A stretch of DNA of 64,000 bases from Allobosea sp. (lineage in GTDB: Bacteria; Pseudomonadota; Alphaproteobacteria; Rhizobiales; Beijerinckiaceae): NCBI GenBank assembly GCA_024231975.1, contig JAAEQB010000022.1, positions 58,412 to 122,411 on the forward strand. The letters are read 5' to 3'. Position 1 is the first letter of the stretch, and every line of letters begins with the position of its first letter. The position numbers and the translations under genes are program-made. The notes beneath the pieces were generated by a model. It was given only the letters and a program-made list of their open reading frames with translations. It searched no databases and was not told the DNA's origin. Of the stretch, positions 8,430-16,442 are shown one piece after another.

Positions 8430-9338
8430 ATGGATTTTGCTCCCGAGCTATTGCGCGCGCTCGTCGCCGTCGCCGAGGCCGGCGGGTTCACCCGCGCGGC
8501 AGAACGCCTGCACCTGACGCAATCGGCTGTCAGCCACCAGATCCGCAGATTGGAAGAGCAGATCGGCACGCCGCTCTTCACCCGGACCACCCGCAAGCTG
8601 GCCCTGACCGAGGATGGCGAGGAGTTCCTGCGCCATGCCAGGCAGATCTTGCAGGCTCATGCGGCGCTGAGCCGGCGTTTCCAGTCTTCCACTCTCGCAG
8701 GCTCGGTCCGGTTCGGCGTGCCGGAGAACTTCCTGGGCGATGAGCTGCCGCACTTGCTGAGCCACTTCGCCCGCAACTACTCGGCTGTACGCCTGGAAGC
8801 TTCCGTCAGTGTCTGCCAGGATTTTAGCGCCAGGATCGAGAGCGGCGAACTCGACCTCGCGGTGGCGATGCGCCGGGCCGGCGAAACTGGCGGAACGGTG
8901 CTGCGCCGGTCACGCTATGTCTGGGCCGCGGCCGAGGATTTCGTGGTGCCGCCGGGCTCATCGCTGCCGCTGGCGCTGTCGAACCCGCCCTGTCTGTGCC
9001 GAACCGTCGCCATCGAGGCCCTGGCCGGCTCCGGCGTCGAATGGCATATCGGCTTCACATCGGCCAATCTGCACGGGCTACGGGCGGCAATGCTGGCAGG
9101 GCTCGGCGCCTCGATCATCGCTCATGACGAAGTCGAGCCGGGCATGAAGATTCTCGCGCCGAGCTATGGCCTGCCGCCGCTGCCTGACCTGGAATTCGCG
9201 CTGATCTGGTCCGCAAACGGCAAGACGCCTTGTGCCCGCGAGCTCGGACGGTTGATCGCCGACACCGCAAAGCGCCTTGGTGGCCCCGTGGTCCATCGGC
9301 CGACACGGCCCAAGGTGCTCGCTGACACGCCGGCTTAG
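8430..9338 (+). CDS. LysR-family transcriptional regulator
   Basis: A 302-residue LTTR. The N-terminal winged helix-turn-helix is clear: FTRAAERLHLTQSAVSHQ near residues 20-37, then LEEQIGTPLFTR. A periplasmic-binding-like effector domain follows from about residue 90. It lies divergent to the DHA2 efflux gene, and LysR regulators often control their divergent neighbour in response to a small molecule. The effector is unknown. Confidence 0.9.
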   Translation: MDFAPELLRALVAVAEAGGFTRAAERLHLTQSAVSHQIRRLEEQIGTPLFTRTTRKLALTEDGEEFLRHARQILQAHAALSRRFQSSTLAGSVRFGVPENFLGDELPHLLSHFARNYSAVRLEASVSVCQDFSARIESGELDLAVAMRRAGETGGTVLRRSRYVWAAAEDFVVPPGSSLPLALSNPPCLCRTVAIEALAGSGVEWHIGFTSANLHGLRAAMLAGLGASIIAHDEVEPGMKILAPSYGLPPLPDLEFALIWSANGKTPCARELGRLIADTAKRLGGPVVHRPTRPKVLADTPA

Positions 9339-9421
9339 CCGAAGGCGCCAACCGATTCGACTGATTCGGGTTTTCCGGTTTCCCGGCGGAGAGCCACCCG
9401 GCTATTCGGACTGGCGCGCGC

Positions 9422-9607
9422 TCACCTGATCTGCCGGCAGTGATTCCGCGCCGCGCTCGCCAGACACTCCTGCGCCTTCTTGGCAGCGTTGAGCTCGCGC
9501 AGCAGCCAGAAGCCCGCCCCGACCATCACCAGCACCGCGATGATCGCAAGCAGATTCACGGTCATCCGCCATTGCTCGTCCGGCTCCTCGTCCTGGCGCC
9601 GGACCAT
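9422..9607 (-). CDS. small single-pass membrane protein, unknown function
   Basis: A 61-residue ORF beginning MVRRQDEEPDEQWRMTVNLL, with one membrane helix (LLAIIAVLVMVGAGFWLL, about residues 19-36) and a basic, Cys-containing tail (ECLASAARNHCRQIR). Its ATG lies 5 nt past the stop of the flavin reductase gene, so it is probably the last gene of that operon. No family is recognised. The tight spacing and textbook helix support it being real. Confidence 0.55.
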   Translation of the reverse strand: MVRRQDEEPDEQWRMTVNLLAIIAVLVMVGAGFWLLRELNAAKKAQECLASAARNHCRQIR

Positions 9608-9612
9608 GGCGC

Positions 9613-10218
9613 TCAGCCTCCGGCCGGGCGCGTGATCGAGAACAACTCGCTGACCTCGGCATAGTCGCTGTAGCCGCAGCGCGCGATCGGGTTGGCCTTG
9701 GCTGTGTCGAAGCGGCCATCGTGGACGAAAGCCTCGCCGACATAGGCCGCGACGACCTGGCCGAGCACCATCCAGCGCGGTACATCGTTGCCGTCGATGT
9801 CCCTGAGCTGCTGGATCGAGAGCAGCTTGCATTCGAGCGCAGCCGGGCTCGCCGCCACCCGCGGCGGCTTGACGATCCGCGAGGGCGCCATCTCCAGCCC
9901 GGCATGGGCGTATTCGCTCTCCCCGCGTGGCAGTGGCGCCGAGGTCAGGTTCATCTGCTGGTCGAGCGCCTTGCTCACCAGGCTGCAGGTGAACTCCCCG
10001 GTCTCCTCGATGAAGGCGACCGCATCTTTCTTGTTCTCCGAGGAGAACATCACGATGTTCGGCCGCGACGAGATCGCGTTGAAGAAGCTGTAGGGCGAGA
10101 GGTTGACCTCGCCCTCGGCGTTGACCGCGCTGATCCAGCCGATCGGCCGCGGCGTCACGATCGCCTTGAACGGGTCGTGCCTGAAGTCGAGATCGCGCCC
10201 TTGATCGGTGTAGTACAT
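9613..10218 (-). CDS. flavin reductase family protein (FMN-binding split barrel)
   Basis: A 201-residue cytoplasmic protein with the flavin reductase-like domain: FKAIVTPRPIGWISAV near residue 20, LSPYSFFNAISSRPNIVMFS near residue 45 and a Lys/Asp-rich segment following. Members bind FMN and either supply reduced flavin or act as oxidoreductases. The start at MYYTDQGRD is chosen because the next gene upstream (nitroreductase) ends 5 nt earlier. Sitting between a nitroreductase and a small membrane protein, it belongs to a compact flavoprotein operon with unknown substrate. Confidence 0.85.
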   Translation of the reverse strand: MYYTDQGRDLDFRHDPFKAIVTPRPIGWISAVNAEGEVNLSPYSFFNAISSRPNIVMFSSENKKDAVAFIEETGEFTCSLVSKALDQQMNLTSAPLPRGESEYAHAGLEMAPSRIVKPPRVAASPAALECKLLSIQQLRDIDGNDVPRWMVLGQVVAAYVGEAFVHDGRFDTAKANPIARCGYSDYAEVSELFSITRPAGG

Positions 10219-10223
10219 CGCGC

Positions 10224-10793
10224 TCACGCTCCGAACCGGCTGACGAGCGCAGCAAGGTCCGGCCGCTCGCGATCGGCCGGGCGACCATCGGCCTTGCCGA
10301 GATGGACGAAGCCGGCAACGCGCTCGTCCGGCTCCAGCCCGAAGGCATCCAGCACCTTGCGGTCGAAAGCGAACCAATTGGTCAGCCAGGAGCCGTTGAA
10401 GCCGAGCGCCTCGGCAGCGATCAGCATGTTCATGCAGACCGCGCCAGCCGAGAGTTCCTGCTCCCATTCCGGGATCTTCTCATGCTTGCGGGCGCGCGAG
10501 ACCACGGCGATCACCACCGGCGCATGGAGCAGGCGCTTGCGCTCGAACGCGACCTTGTCATCGTCGGCCTGTGGATTCCGCTCCTTGAAGACATCAGCGA
10601 CGATCTCCGCCGCCCTCTCCTTGGCCGGGCCGGAGAAGACGATGAAGCGCCAGGGCGCGAGCTTGCCATGATCGGGCACGCGCGCCGCCACGGTCAGGAT
10701 CTCGCGCAGTTGCGCCTCGTCCGGCCCGGGAGCGGAGAGAAATTGCGGTGGCACCGAGCGACGGAGCTTGAGCAGGGAGAGCGTGTCGGTCAT
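10224..10793 (-). CDS. nitroreductase family protein (RutE/YdjA-like)
   Basis: A 189-residue FMN-dependent NAD(P)H oxidoreductase. It starts MTDTLSLLKLRRSVPPQFLS with the RRS motif that contacts FMN, followed by AARVPDHGKLAPWRFIVF near residue 40 and AAEALGFNGSWLTNW near residue 125, typical of YdjA-type nitroreductases. It is first in a three-gene operon with a flavin reductase and a small membrane protein. The physiological substrate is not evident. Confidence 0.87.
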   Translation of the reverse strand: MTDTLSLLKLRRSVPPQFLSAPGPDEAQLREILTVAARVPDHGKLAPWRFIVFSGPAKERAAEIVADVFKERNPQADDDKVAFERKRLLHAPVVIAVVSRARKHEKIPEWEQELSAGAVCMNMLIAAEALGFNGSWLTNWFAFDRKVLDAFGLEPDERVAGFVHLGKADGRPADRERPDLAALVSRFGA

Positions 10794-11001
10794 GAACGAT
10801 CCGGAAAATGGCGCGGCAGCGGCGGGTGATGGTTCACCAGTTAAGGTTTCGCCATGATGAGGACAAGCGAGCCTGCTCCTTCCCCGGTGCAAGGACGACG
10901 ACGGCACAGCGCATGTTTCAACGCGACGAGTTCCAATGGGCAGCGGCGCTGCAATGTGAGATCGGCGAGACTCGTTGATGTCGCACCGCCTTTTTCTGCA
11001 C

Positions 11002-11146
11002 GCCCCCCCATCCCTAGCCCTTCCCCACCGCAAGCGGGGGGAAGGGAATAGGGCAGCGCGCTTCTCAGCGATCGAGCCCACAAGCGGGGTTGCCGCGACA
11101 GCACTCCTTCCCCCCGCTTGCGGTGGGGAAGGCTGGGATGGGGGGC
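11002..11146. repeat. pair of inverted GC-rich repeats upstream of the DUF559 gene
   Basis: Copy 1 (11002-11046) and copy 2 (11105-11146) are near-identical in opposite orientation and about 60 nt apart. Both carry CCTTCCCC-ACCGCAAGC-GGGGGGAAGG, each of which can fold on its own as well as pair with the other. The 357-nt gap from the nitroreductase start (10793) to the DUF559 ATG (11151) contains this element and no other recognisable gene. Such pairs are typical of dispersed REP/MITE-like elements in Rhizobiales genomes. Confidence 0.7.
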
Positions 11147-11150
11147 CGTG

Positions 11151-12440
11151 ATGCAGGACAAGACACGAAAGGATCCGCGCACCGGCAATGCAAGACGCCT
11201 GAGACGCGACATGACACCGGCCGAAAAGCGGCTATGGGCTCAGCTGCGCCTACTCGAATTCCCGGGAGGCCACTTCCGCAGACAGGCACCTATGGGTCCC
11301 TATTTCGCGGACTTTGCGCACTTCCACTCCAAACTCGTGATCGAACTCGACGGCGACCAACACGGACTTCCCGCAGCGCAGGCCCATGATACCGCACGAA
11401 CGGCCTATCTGACCGCACATGGCTATCGCGTCCTGCGCTTCTGGAATCGTGAAATCACCGAGAACCTCGACGGCGCCGTAGAGACGATATTCCATGCCGT
11501 GCACGCGGCCTCGCCAGCACCAACGACAGTCGTGAACAGAAAAGCCTCCCCTACTAATCTGATCCTGGCAGCGTTCGGAACTTTGCTCCTGAGCGCTCCT
11601 CCACTCTACGCCCAGACTCCAGGCGCGACGCCCTCGGCCACGACGCCCGGCTCGCCTCCGCCGGATACCGCCCCCGCCATCCGCCCCGGCCAGGCGATGC
11701 TCAGCCTCAGCGCCCAATTCTCCGGCAACCGCAAGCCGGTCCGCTCCGGGCTGGTCTGGCGCGTGCTGAGCGAATCCGCCGACGGCTCGCCGCCCAAGAT
11801 CATCGCCCGCTCCAGCGCGGCCGAGCCCAGCTTCCCGCTCGATCCCGGCGTCTATCTGCTCCATGCCGCCTATGGTTTCGCCAGCGCGACCAAGCGCGTC
11901 ACGGTCGGCGCCCAGGGCCTGACCGATCGGCTCAGCATCAGCGCCGGCGGGCTCTCGCTCGCCGGCTCGATCGGCGAGACGCCGATCGCGCCGAACTTGC
12001 TGAACTTCTCGGTGTTCGTGCCGCTGCAGGGCAATTCGGAAGGCCGCCTCGTGGCGTCCAACGTCAAGTCCGGCGAGCTGATCCGCCTGCCCGAAGGCAC
12101 CTATCACGTCGTCTCGACCTATGGCGATTCGAACGCGATCCAGCGCTCCGACGTCCGGGTCGAATCCGGCCAGGTCACGCAGGCGACGCTGCATCACCGC
12201 GCCGCGCAGGTCACCTTGAAGCTGGTCGCCGGTCCCGGTGGCGAGGCCTTTGCCGGCACCGCCTTCAGCGTGCTCACCCCCGGCGGCGACGTCATCCGCG
12301 AGGCGATCGGCGCCTTCCCGCAGGTGATCCTGGCCGAGGGCGACTATGTGCTGATCGCCCGGCAGGAGGGTCAGGTCTTCTCGCGCGACTTCAAGGTCGA
12401 GGCCGGCCGCGATCGCGACATCGAGGTGATCGCGCGCTGA
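11151..12440 (+). CDS. DUF559 nuclease-like domain fused in frame to a secreted protein
   Basis: One open frame of 429 residues. Residues 1-125 are a complete DUF559 domain, distantly related to Vsr/restriction-like endonucleases: RRLRRDMTPAEKRLWAQLR, the acidic VIELDGDQHG and YRVLRFWNREITENL. Residues 128-155 then look like a signal peptide (basic start, TNLILAAFGTLLLSAP, cut after YAQ), followed by about 275 residues of beta-rich sequence with no family I recognise. A GTG at 11532 would start the secreted part alone, but without an obvious Shine-Dalgarno site. A signal peptide in mid-protein makes a working fusion doubtful. I suspect a DUF559 cassette lies directly in front of an older gene and reads into it. 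Confidence 0.65.
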   Translation: MQDKTRKDPRTGNARRLRRDMTPAEKRLWAQLRLLEFPGGHFRRQAPMGPYFADFAHFHSKLVIELDGDQHGLPAAQAHDTARTAYLTAHGYRVLRFWNREITENLDGAVETIFHAVHAASPAPTTVVNRKASPTNLILAAFGTLLLSAPPLYAQTPGATPSATTPGSPPPDTAPAIRPGQAMLSLSAQFSGNRKPVRSGLVWRVLSESADGSPPKIIARSSAAEPSFPLDPGVYLLHAAYGFASATKRVTVGAQGLTDRLSISAGGLSLAGSIGETPIAPNLLNFSVFVPLQGNSEGRLVASNVKSGELIRLPEGTYHVVSTYGDSNAIQRSDVRVESGQVTQATLHHRAAQVTLKLVAGPGGEAFAGTAFSVLTPGGDVIREAIGAFPQVILAEGDYVLIARQEGQVFSRDFKVEAGRDRDIEVIAR

Positions 12441-12446
12441 ATCGGC

Positions 12447-13277
12447 TCAATTCGTCGGCTTGCCCGGCTCGCGCCCCTCGCCGAGCTCGGCAACGATGCC
12501 ATCGGCAAGGCGGATGGCAAGGCAGCGATAGCCGGCCTCGACCACCTGCAACCCGTCCATGCCGATGATCTCCTCCTCGCTGAACTGCTTTGAGCCCGAC
12601 CAGTTCTTCATCATGGCGTAGCGCGGGAAGACCGGGACGCCGCTCTCGCTCGCCGTCTTGGCCAGCACGGCGCGGTAATCGTCATATTTCGGATAGCGGC
12701 CTTCGCGCGGCAGCCAGGGCATGTCCATCAGCACGAGGTCGATCCCGGCCTCCTGCAGCTTGTGGGCGCCCTTGCGCAGGATCTTGGCGAGCTTCTCCTC
12801 GCCAATATCGCGGATGGCGTCGTTCACCGCTGTCTGCCAGATCACCAAGGACGGCTTCTCGGGAATGACCTCGGCCTCGAGCCGCAGATACATCTCATAG
12901 GCCGACTGTCCGCCGACGCCGAGATTGAGCACCTTGATCTCGCGCCCGGGCAGGCGTCGGCGCAACTCGGCTTCAAGCACGGCGGGATAGCTGCGATCGG
13001 CGTCGCTGGCGCCTGTGCCCGCGGTGGTTGACGAGCCCAGCGCGACGATGCTGAGCCGGTTGGTCTCCGCCAGATTGCGCTTGGCGGCCGCCAGCGTCGG
13101 CTTGAACGGGTGTTGGGCCGCCCCGGCCCGGCAGCGCCCATCCACCATTTGAGCGAGCGGCTTGGGCCCGGCGAATGCCGGCAGAGCCGACGCCAGGAGC
13201 AGAAGGAGAGCGCTCAGGCCGTAGCGGCCTGCTCGCGCGGGGCGCTGGCGGCGCGTGCCGTAAGCGTCTTGTACCAC
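12447..13277 (-). CDS. SGNH/GDSL-hydrolase-like secreted protein with altered catalytic motif
   Basis: About 276 residues. The GTG start at 13277 is uncertain; it gives a basic region followed by a signal sequence (LSALLLLLASALPAFAG) and overlaps the upstream OpgC-like gene by 64 nt. Block I is IVALGSSTTAGTGA with the candidate nucleophile Ser, block II is VLNLGVGGQSAYEM, and block III is TAVNDAI. The usual C-terminal Asp-x-x-His triad is written DGLQ here, so the catalytic His appears to be Gln (CAG instead of CAC/CAT). The protein may be inactive or use another residue. With the OpgC neighbour it may edit acyl groups on an envelope glycan, which is inference. Confidence 0.7.
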   Translation of the reverse strand: MVQDAYGTRRQRPARAGRYGLSALLLLLASALPAFAGPKPLAQMVDGRCRAGAAQHPFKPTLAAAKRNLAETNRLSIVALGSSTTAGTGASDADRSYPAVLEAELRRRLPGREIKVLNLGVGGQSAYEMYLRLEAEVIPEKPSLVIWQTAVNDAIRDIGEEKLAKILRKGAHKLQEAGIDLVLMDMPWLPREGRYPKYDDYRAVLAKTASESGVPVFPRYAMMKNWSGSKQFSEEEIIGMDGLQVVEAGYRCLAIRLADGIVAELGEGREPGKPTN

Positions 13278-14377
13278 GACAGAAACGTTCCTAGCCCGAG
13301 CAGGATGGTAATCCCGCCCAGCGTCACGAGCAACTGGACCCAAAGGGTGAAGGAGCTCTCCGCAAGGATAATCTGCCCGGCGATCGCCAGCACGATCCCG
13401 GCACAGAAGACTTCGAGCGAATGCCGCCCGAGCGCGGCCAGCCGCCGGCCGGCCAGCCCGGTCAGGATACCGGCATCGGGCCGCACGAAACGCAGCACCA
13501 GCCAGGCCAGCGCCGCCAGATGCGCGACACGCGGCCAGGCGAGATTGGTCTTGTCGATGCCGATCTGCAGGCTGTCGATCCAATCGTTCATGAGCGCGAT
13601 GCCGAACGGATTGCCCGAGGACAGCTTCACCATCGCAGCGAAGACGAGAACGACGACAGCCGCAGCATCGAGCAGGCGCAGCTTCGGCACGCCGGCCCCG
13701 ACCAGTCCGAGCCGGCCGATGACGACACCGAACGTGAACAGCATCTGCCAGGCGAAGGGATTGAAGAACCAGCCGCCATCGCCCGGATGGTTCGGCAGGT
13801 TGAGCCCGGCATGGGTGGCGCCCTGCCAGATCGCGGCGGAGACGGCGAGCGCCGCCAGCGGGCTCGTCCGCGCGGTGACGTAGATCAGCGGGAACGCCGC
13901 CAGCAGCACGATATAGAGCGGCAGGATGTCGAGATAATAGGGCTGGTAGACAAGGCCCAGCGCATTGACGATCGCCGCCGGCGTGTCGCTGAAGAAGGGC
14001 TGGATGTTGATCGCCTCGACATAGAGCGCGTTCTGGGTACGCACCACCGCGGTCGCGACGATGCCGCAGACCAGCACGAACAGCGCCAGATGCGCGATGT
14101 AGAGCGTCCAGATCCGGGCGCCGACCTTGAGCGAGCCGACGAGCAGCCCGCGCTGGTCGATCAGCCTGCCATAGGCGAAGGCGGCCGAGACGCCGGCGAG
14201 CAGCACGAAGATGTCGGCGGCGTCGGAGAAGCCGTAATTATGCGGCATCGCGGCCGAGACGATGTTGCCCGGCATGTGATTGACGAAGATGACGAGCAGG
14301 ATCAGGCCGCGGATCACGTCGATGCGCAGGTCGCGGCCGGGCGAGGCCGCATCGCGCGGCCCTTTTCCGAACAGCAT
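13214..14377 (-). CDS. OpgC-domain membrane acyltransferase-like protein
   Basis: A 387-residue inner-membrane protein with about ten hydrophobic helices. It contains the OpgC signature RDLRIDVIRGLILLVIFVNH near the N-terminus and DAADIFVLLAGVSAAFAYGR near residue 65. OpgC enzymes transfer succinyl or related groups from the cytoplasm to periplasmic glucans; many Rhizobiales paralogues have no tested substrate. The ATG at 14377 is used, though a GTG 21 nt upstream is possible. Its 3' end overlaps the GDSL-like gene, consistent with an acyl-transfer/acyl-removal pair. Confidence 0.82.
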   Translation of the reverse strand: MLFGKGPRDAASPGRDLRIDVIRGLILLVIFVNHMPGNIVSAAMPHNYGFSDAADIFVLLAGVSAAFAYGRLIDQRGLLVGSLKVGARIWTLYIAHLALFVLVCGIVATAVVRTQNALYVEAINIQPFFSDTPAAIVNALGLVYQPYYLDILPLYIVLLAAFPLIYVTARTSPLAALAVSAAIWQGATHAGLNLPNHPGDGGWFFNPFAWQMLFTFGVVIGRLGLVGAGVPKLRLLDAAAVVVLVFAAMVKLSSGNPFGIALMNDWIDSLQIGIDKTNLAWPRVAHLAALAWLVLRFVRPDAGILTGLAGRRLAALGRHSLEVFCAGIVLAIAGQIILAESSFTLWVQLLVTLGGITILLGLGTFLSWYKTLTARAASAPREQAATA

Positions 14378-14566
14378 CAGGCGCCAGAATCCGCTCACGT
14401 CACCACCGCATTCACCTGCACGGCCTGTGAGGTGGCCGCACATTCGTTCATCTGCCGTTCATCTTAACATTGTGTTGCGAGCAAGGCTCCGCAGCCGGAG
14501 ATCACAACCCTGTGCATCAACGTGACGGGGCAGCGTCGGTTTGGCGGTGGCGGGCGAACGCAGCGC

Positions 14567-14607
14567 CGCGATCCGCCAGCGGCTTCAACGGCCTGTGGCG
14601 GATCGCG
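14567..14607. repeat. 12-bp stem hairpin downstream of tatC
   Basis: CGCGATCCGCCA, 17 nt, then TGGCGGATCGCG: perfect 12-bp arms. It lies about 50 nt beyond the tatC stop on the minus strand and in front of the OpgC-like gene. No T-run follows, so if it ends transcription it is not a textbook intrinsic terminator. No gene is seen in the rest of 14378-14656. Confidence 0.5.
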
Positions 14608-14656
14608 TCGTTATTGAACGAGTGATCACATGAGCTGGGTGGGTAGCCGAGCTGCG

Positions 14657-15484
14657 CTAGGCGTCTGCGTCCTCGGCCGCCTTCGTCGCATCGCGCTTCT
14701 TCTCGACACGGCGCACAGAGAACACCGAGAGCTCGTAGAGCAGCAGCATCGGGATCGCGAGCATCAGCTGCGAGATCACGTCCGGCGGCGTCAGCACCGC
14801 CGCGACCACGAAGACGAAGACGATGGCGTAGCGGCGCTTGTCCTTCAGGAACTGCGAATCGATGATTCCCGCCTGGCCGAGCAGGGTCAGGATCACCGGC
14901 AGCTGGAAGGAGATGCCGAAGGCGAAGATCAGCGTCATGATCAGCGACAGGTATTCGCTGACCTTGGGCAGGAGGGCGATGCCGGCCTGCCCCTCGGTCG
15001 CCGCCTGCTGCATGCCGATCGAGAACTTCATCAGCACCGGCATGGCGAAGAAGAACACCAGCATGGCGCCGAGCAGGAAGAAGACCGGCGTCGCCGCCAG
15101 ATAAGGCGCGAAGGCCTGCCGCTCGTTCTTGTAGAGGCCGGGCGCGACGAACTTGTAGATCTGCGTCGCGATCACCGGGAAGGCGAAGAAGCCGGCGCCG
15201 AAGGCCGCGACCTTGATATGGGTGAAGAGCAGCTCGAGCGGGCCGGTGTAGATCAGCTGCGCATTAGCGCTCGATCCCGCCGCCCAGACATAGGGCAGCA
15301 CGAGCGTGTTGTAGATCTGCGTCGAGAAGGCGAAGCAGACGAAGAACATGATCAGGAAGGCGATGAGCGACTTGATCAGCCGCGAGCGCAGTTCGATCAG
15401 ATGATCGATCAACGGCGCGCGCGAGGCCTCGATCTCGTCCTCGCCGTCGCGCTTCGCCTCGGTATTCGTCTCGACGACGCTCAT
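14657..15484 (-). CDS. tatC: Sec-independent protein translocase TatC
   Basis: A 275-residue, six-helix inner-membrane receptor for twin-arginine signal peptides. The N-terminal APLIDHLIELRSRLIKSLIA carries the conserved H-L-x-E-L-R-x-R motif, and the first periplasmic and later helices match the family (FAFPVIATQIYKFVAPGLY, FGISFQLPVILTLLG). The start codon overlaps the tatB stop by 4 nt. It is the third gene of tatABC; several proteins in this window carry Tat-like signals and would depend on it. Confidence 0.97.
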   Translation of the reverse strand: MSVVETNTEAKRDGEDEIEASRAPLIDHLIELRSRLIKSLIAFLIMFFVCFAFSTQIYNTLVLPYVWAAGSSANAQLIYTGPLELLFTHIKVAAFGAGFFAFPVIATQIYKFVAPGLYKNERQAFAPYLAATPVFFLLGAMLVFFFAMPVLMKFSIGMQQAATEGQAGIALLPKVSEYLSLIMTLIFAFGISFQLPVILTLLGQAGIIDSQFLKDKRRYAIVFVFVVAAVLTPPDVISQLMLAIPMLLLYELSVFSVRRVEKKRDATKAAEDADA

Positions 15485-16032
15485 GCCGTCTCTCCGCCCT
15501 CGGCCTCGGCGGCCTTGGCTTTGCGCTTGCGGGCAGGCTTGGCCGGCGGCTCTTCAGCCACGACCTCGGCCGGCACGGCCGGCTCCTCGGTCGCAACCGT
15601 CTTGCGGCGGCGCTTTGGCTTCTCTTCCGGCACGGGCTCGGCGACGGGCGCCGGCTCGATGCTGACGGGCGCCGGCAATTCCGGAGCCGGCAGCGCGGCG
15701 AGCGTCGCCTCGGCATCCTTCATCGCCTTGTCCTCGGCCACTGCCGGCTTCGAGGCGTCGGAAGCGCCGAAATCCTTCATCGGCTCGATCGGATCGAAAT
15801 TGGTCGAGGCCTGGATCGAATTGCCGATGTCGTCGACCTGCTTCTTCAGGTCGTGAAGCTCGGCTTCGCGCATCGCGTCGTTGAACTGGCCCTGGAACTC
15901 GGCGGCCATGCGCCGGATCTTGCCGATCGCCTGCCCGGCCGTGCGCAACGCGCCGGGCAACTCCTTGGGGCCGATCACGACGAGCGCGACGCCCCCGATC
16001 AGCAGCATTTCGCTCCAGGCGATGTCGAACAT
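15481..16032 (-). CDS. tatB: Sec-independent protein translocase TatB
   Basis: 183 residues. One N-terminal membrane helix (MFDIAWSEMLLIGGVALVVI) runs into the TatB hinge GPKELPGALRT, followed by an amphipathic helix and a long acidic/Ala-Pro-Lys tail ending in a basic stretch (PARKRKAKAAEAEGG). TatB partners TatC in binding Tat substrates. It lies between tatA (98 nt upstream) and tatC (4-nt overlap). Confidence 0.95.
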   Translation of the reverse strand: MFDIAWSEMLLIGGVALVVIGPKELPGALRTAGQAIGKIRRMAAEFQGQFNDAMREAELHDLKKQVDDIGNSIQASTNFDPIEPMKDFGASDASKPAVAEDKAMKDAEATLAALPAPELPAPVSIEPAPVAEPVPEEKPKRRRKTVATEEPAVPAEVVAEEPPAKPARKRKAKAAEAEGGETA

Positions 16033-16088
16033 CGACGGCCGGTCCTCTGGAAATCTTGTAGGGCGCCGGGAAGGCGCCGGAAACGAAA

Positions 16089-16111
16089 CCGATCAGGAAG
16101 CACCTGATCGG
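16089..16111. repeat. CCGATCAGG palindrome between tatA and tatB
   Basis: CCGATCAGG, 5 nt, CCTGATCGG. It occupies the 98-nt gap between tatA and tatB inside an otherwise co-directional operon, and shares its arm sequence with the hairpin at 2731-2757. It could tune the tatA:tatB ratio by transcript folding or processing; that is inference. Confidence 0.5.
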
Positions 16112-16130
16112 CAGGTCCGCTCCTACGAGA

Positions 16131-16373
16131 TCAGGCCTTGGTCTCGGCCTTGGCCGGCTGCGGGCTCGCGGTCTGCGCCGTCTGATCGATCACCTTGGGA
16201 TCGGCAGGCTGCTGCGCGGCCGGCGGCGGGGTATCGTCTTCGGCCATGCCCTTCTTGAACGACTTGATGCCCTTGGCAACGTCGCCCATCAGTTCGGACA
16301 CCTTGCCGCGGCCGAACAGCAGCATGACGATGACGCCGACGACGATCCAGTGCCAGATGCTGACGCCACCCAT
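16131..16373 (-). CDS. tatA: Sec-independent protein translocase TatA
   Basis: 80 residues. One membrane helix (SIWHWIVVGVIVMLLFG) is followed by the hinge GRGKVSELMGD, an amphipathic helix (VAKGIKSFKKGMAEDD) and an Ala/Pro/Gln tail. This is the pore-forming oligomer subunit of the Tat system. First of tatABC, downstream of scpB and an orphan ABC ATPase gene. Confidence 0.96.
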   Translation of the reverse strand: MGGVSIWHWIVVGVIVMLLFGRGKVSELMGDVAKGIKSFKKGMAEDDTPPPAAQQPADPKVIDQTAQTASPQPAKAETKA

Positions 16374-16442
16374 GGCGGTACTCCTCCGAATTTGAACGCG
16401 CGGCCCGACTTGTTTCGAGGGGCCAGATGCTTGTGCCGGAAA

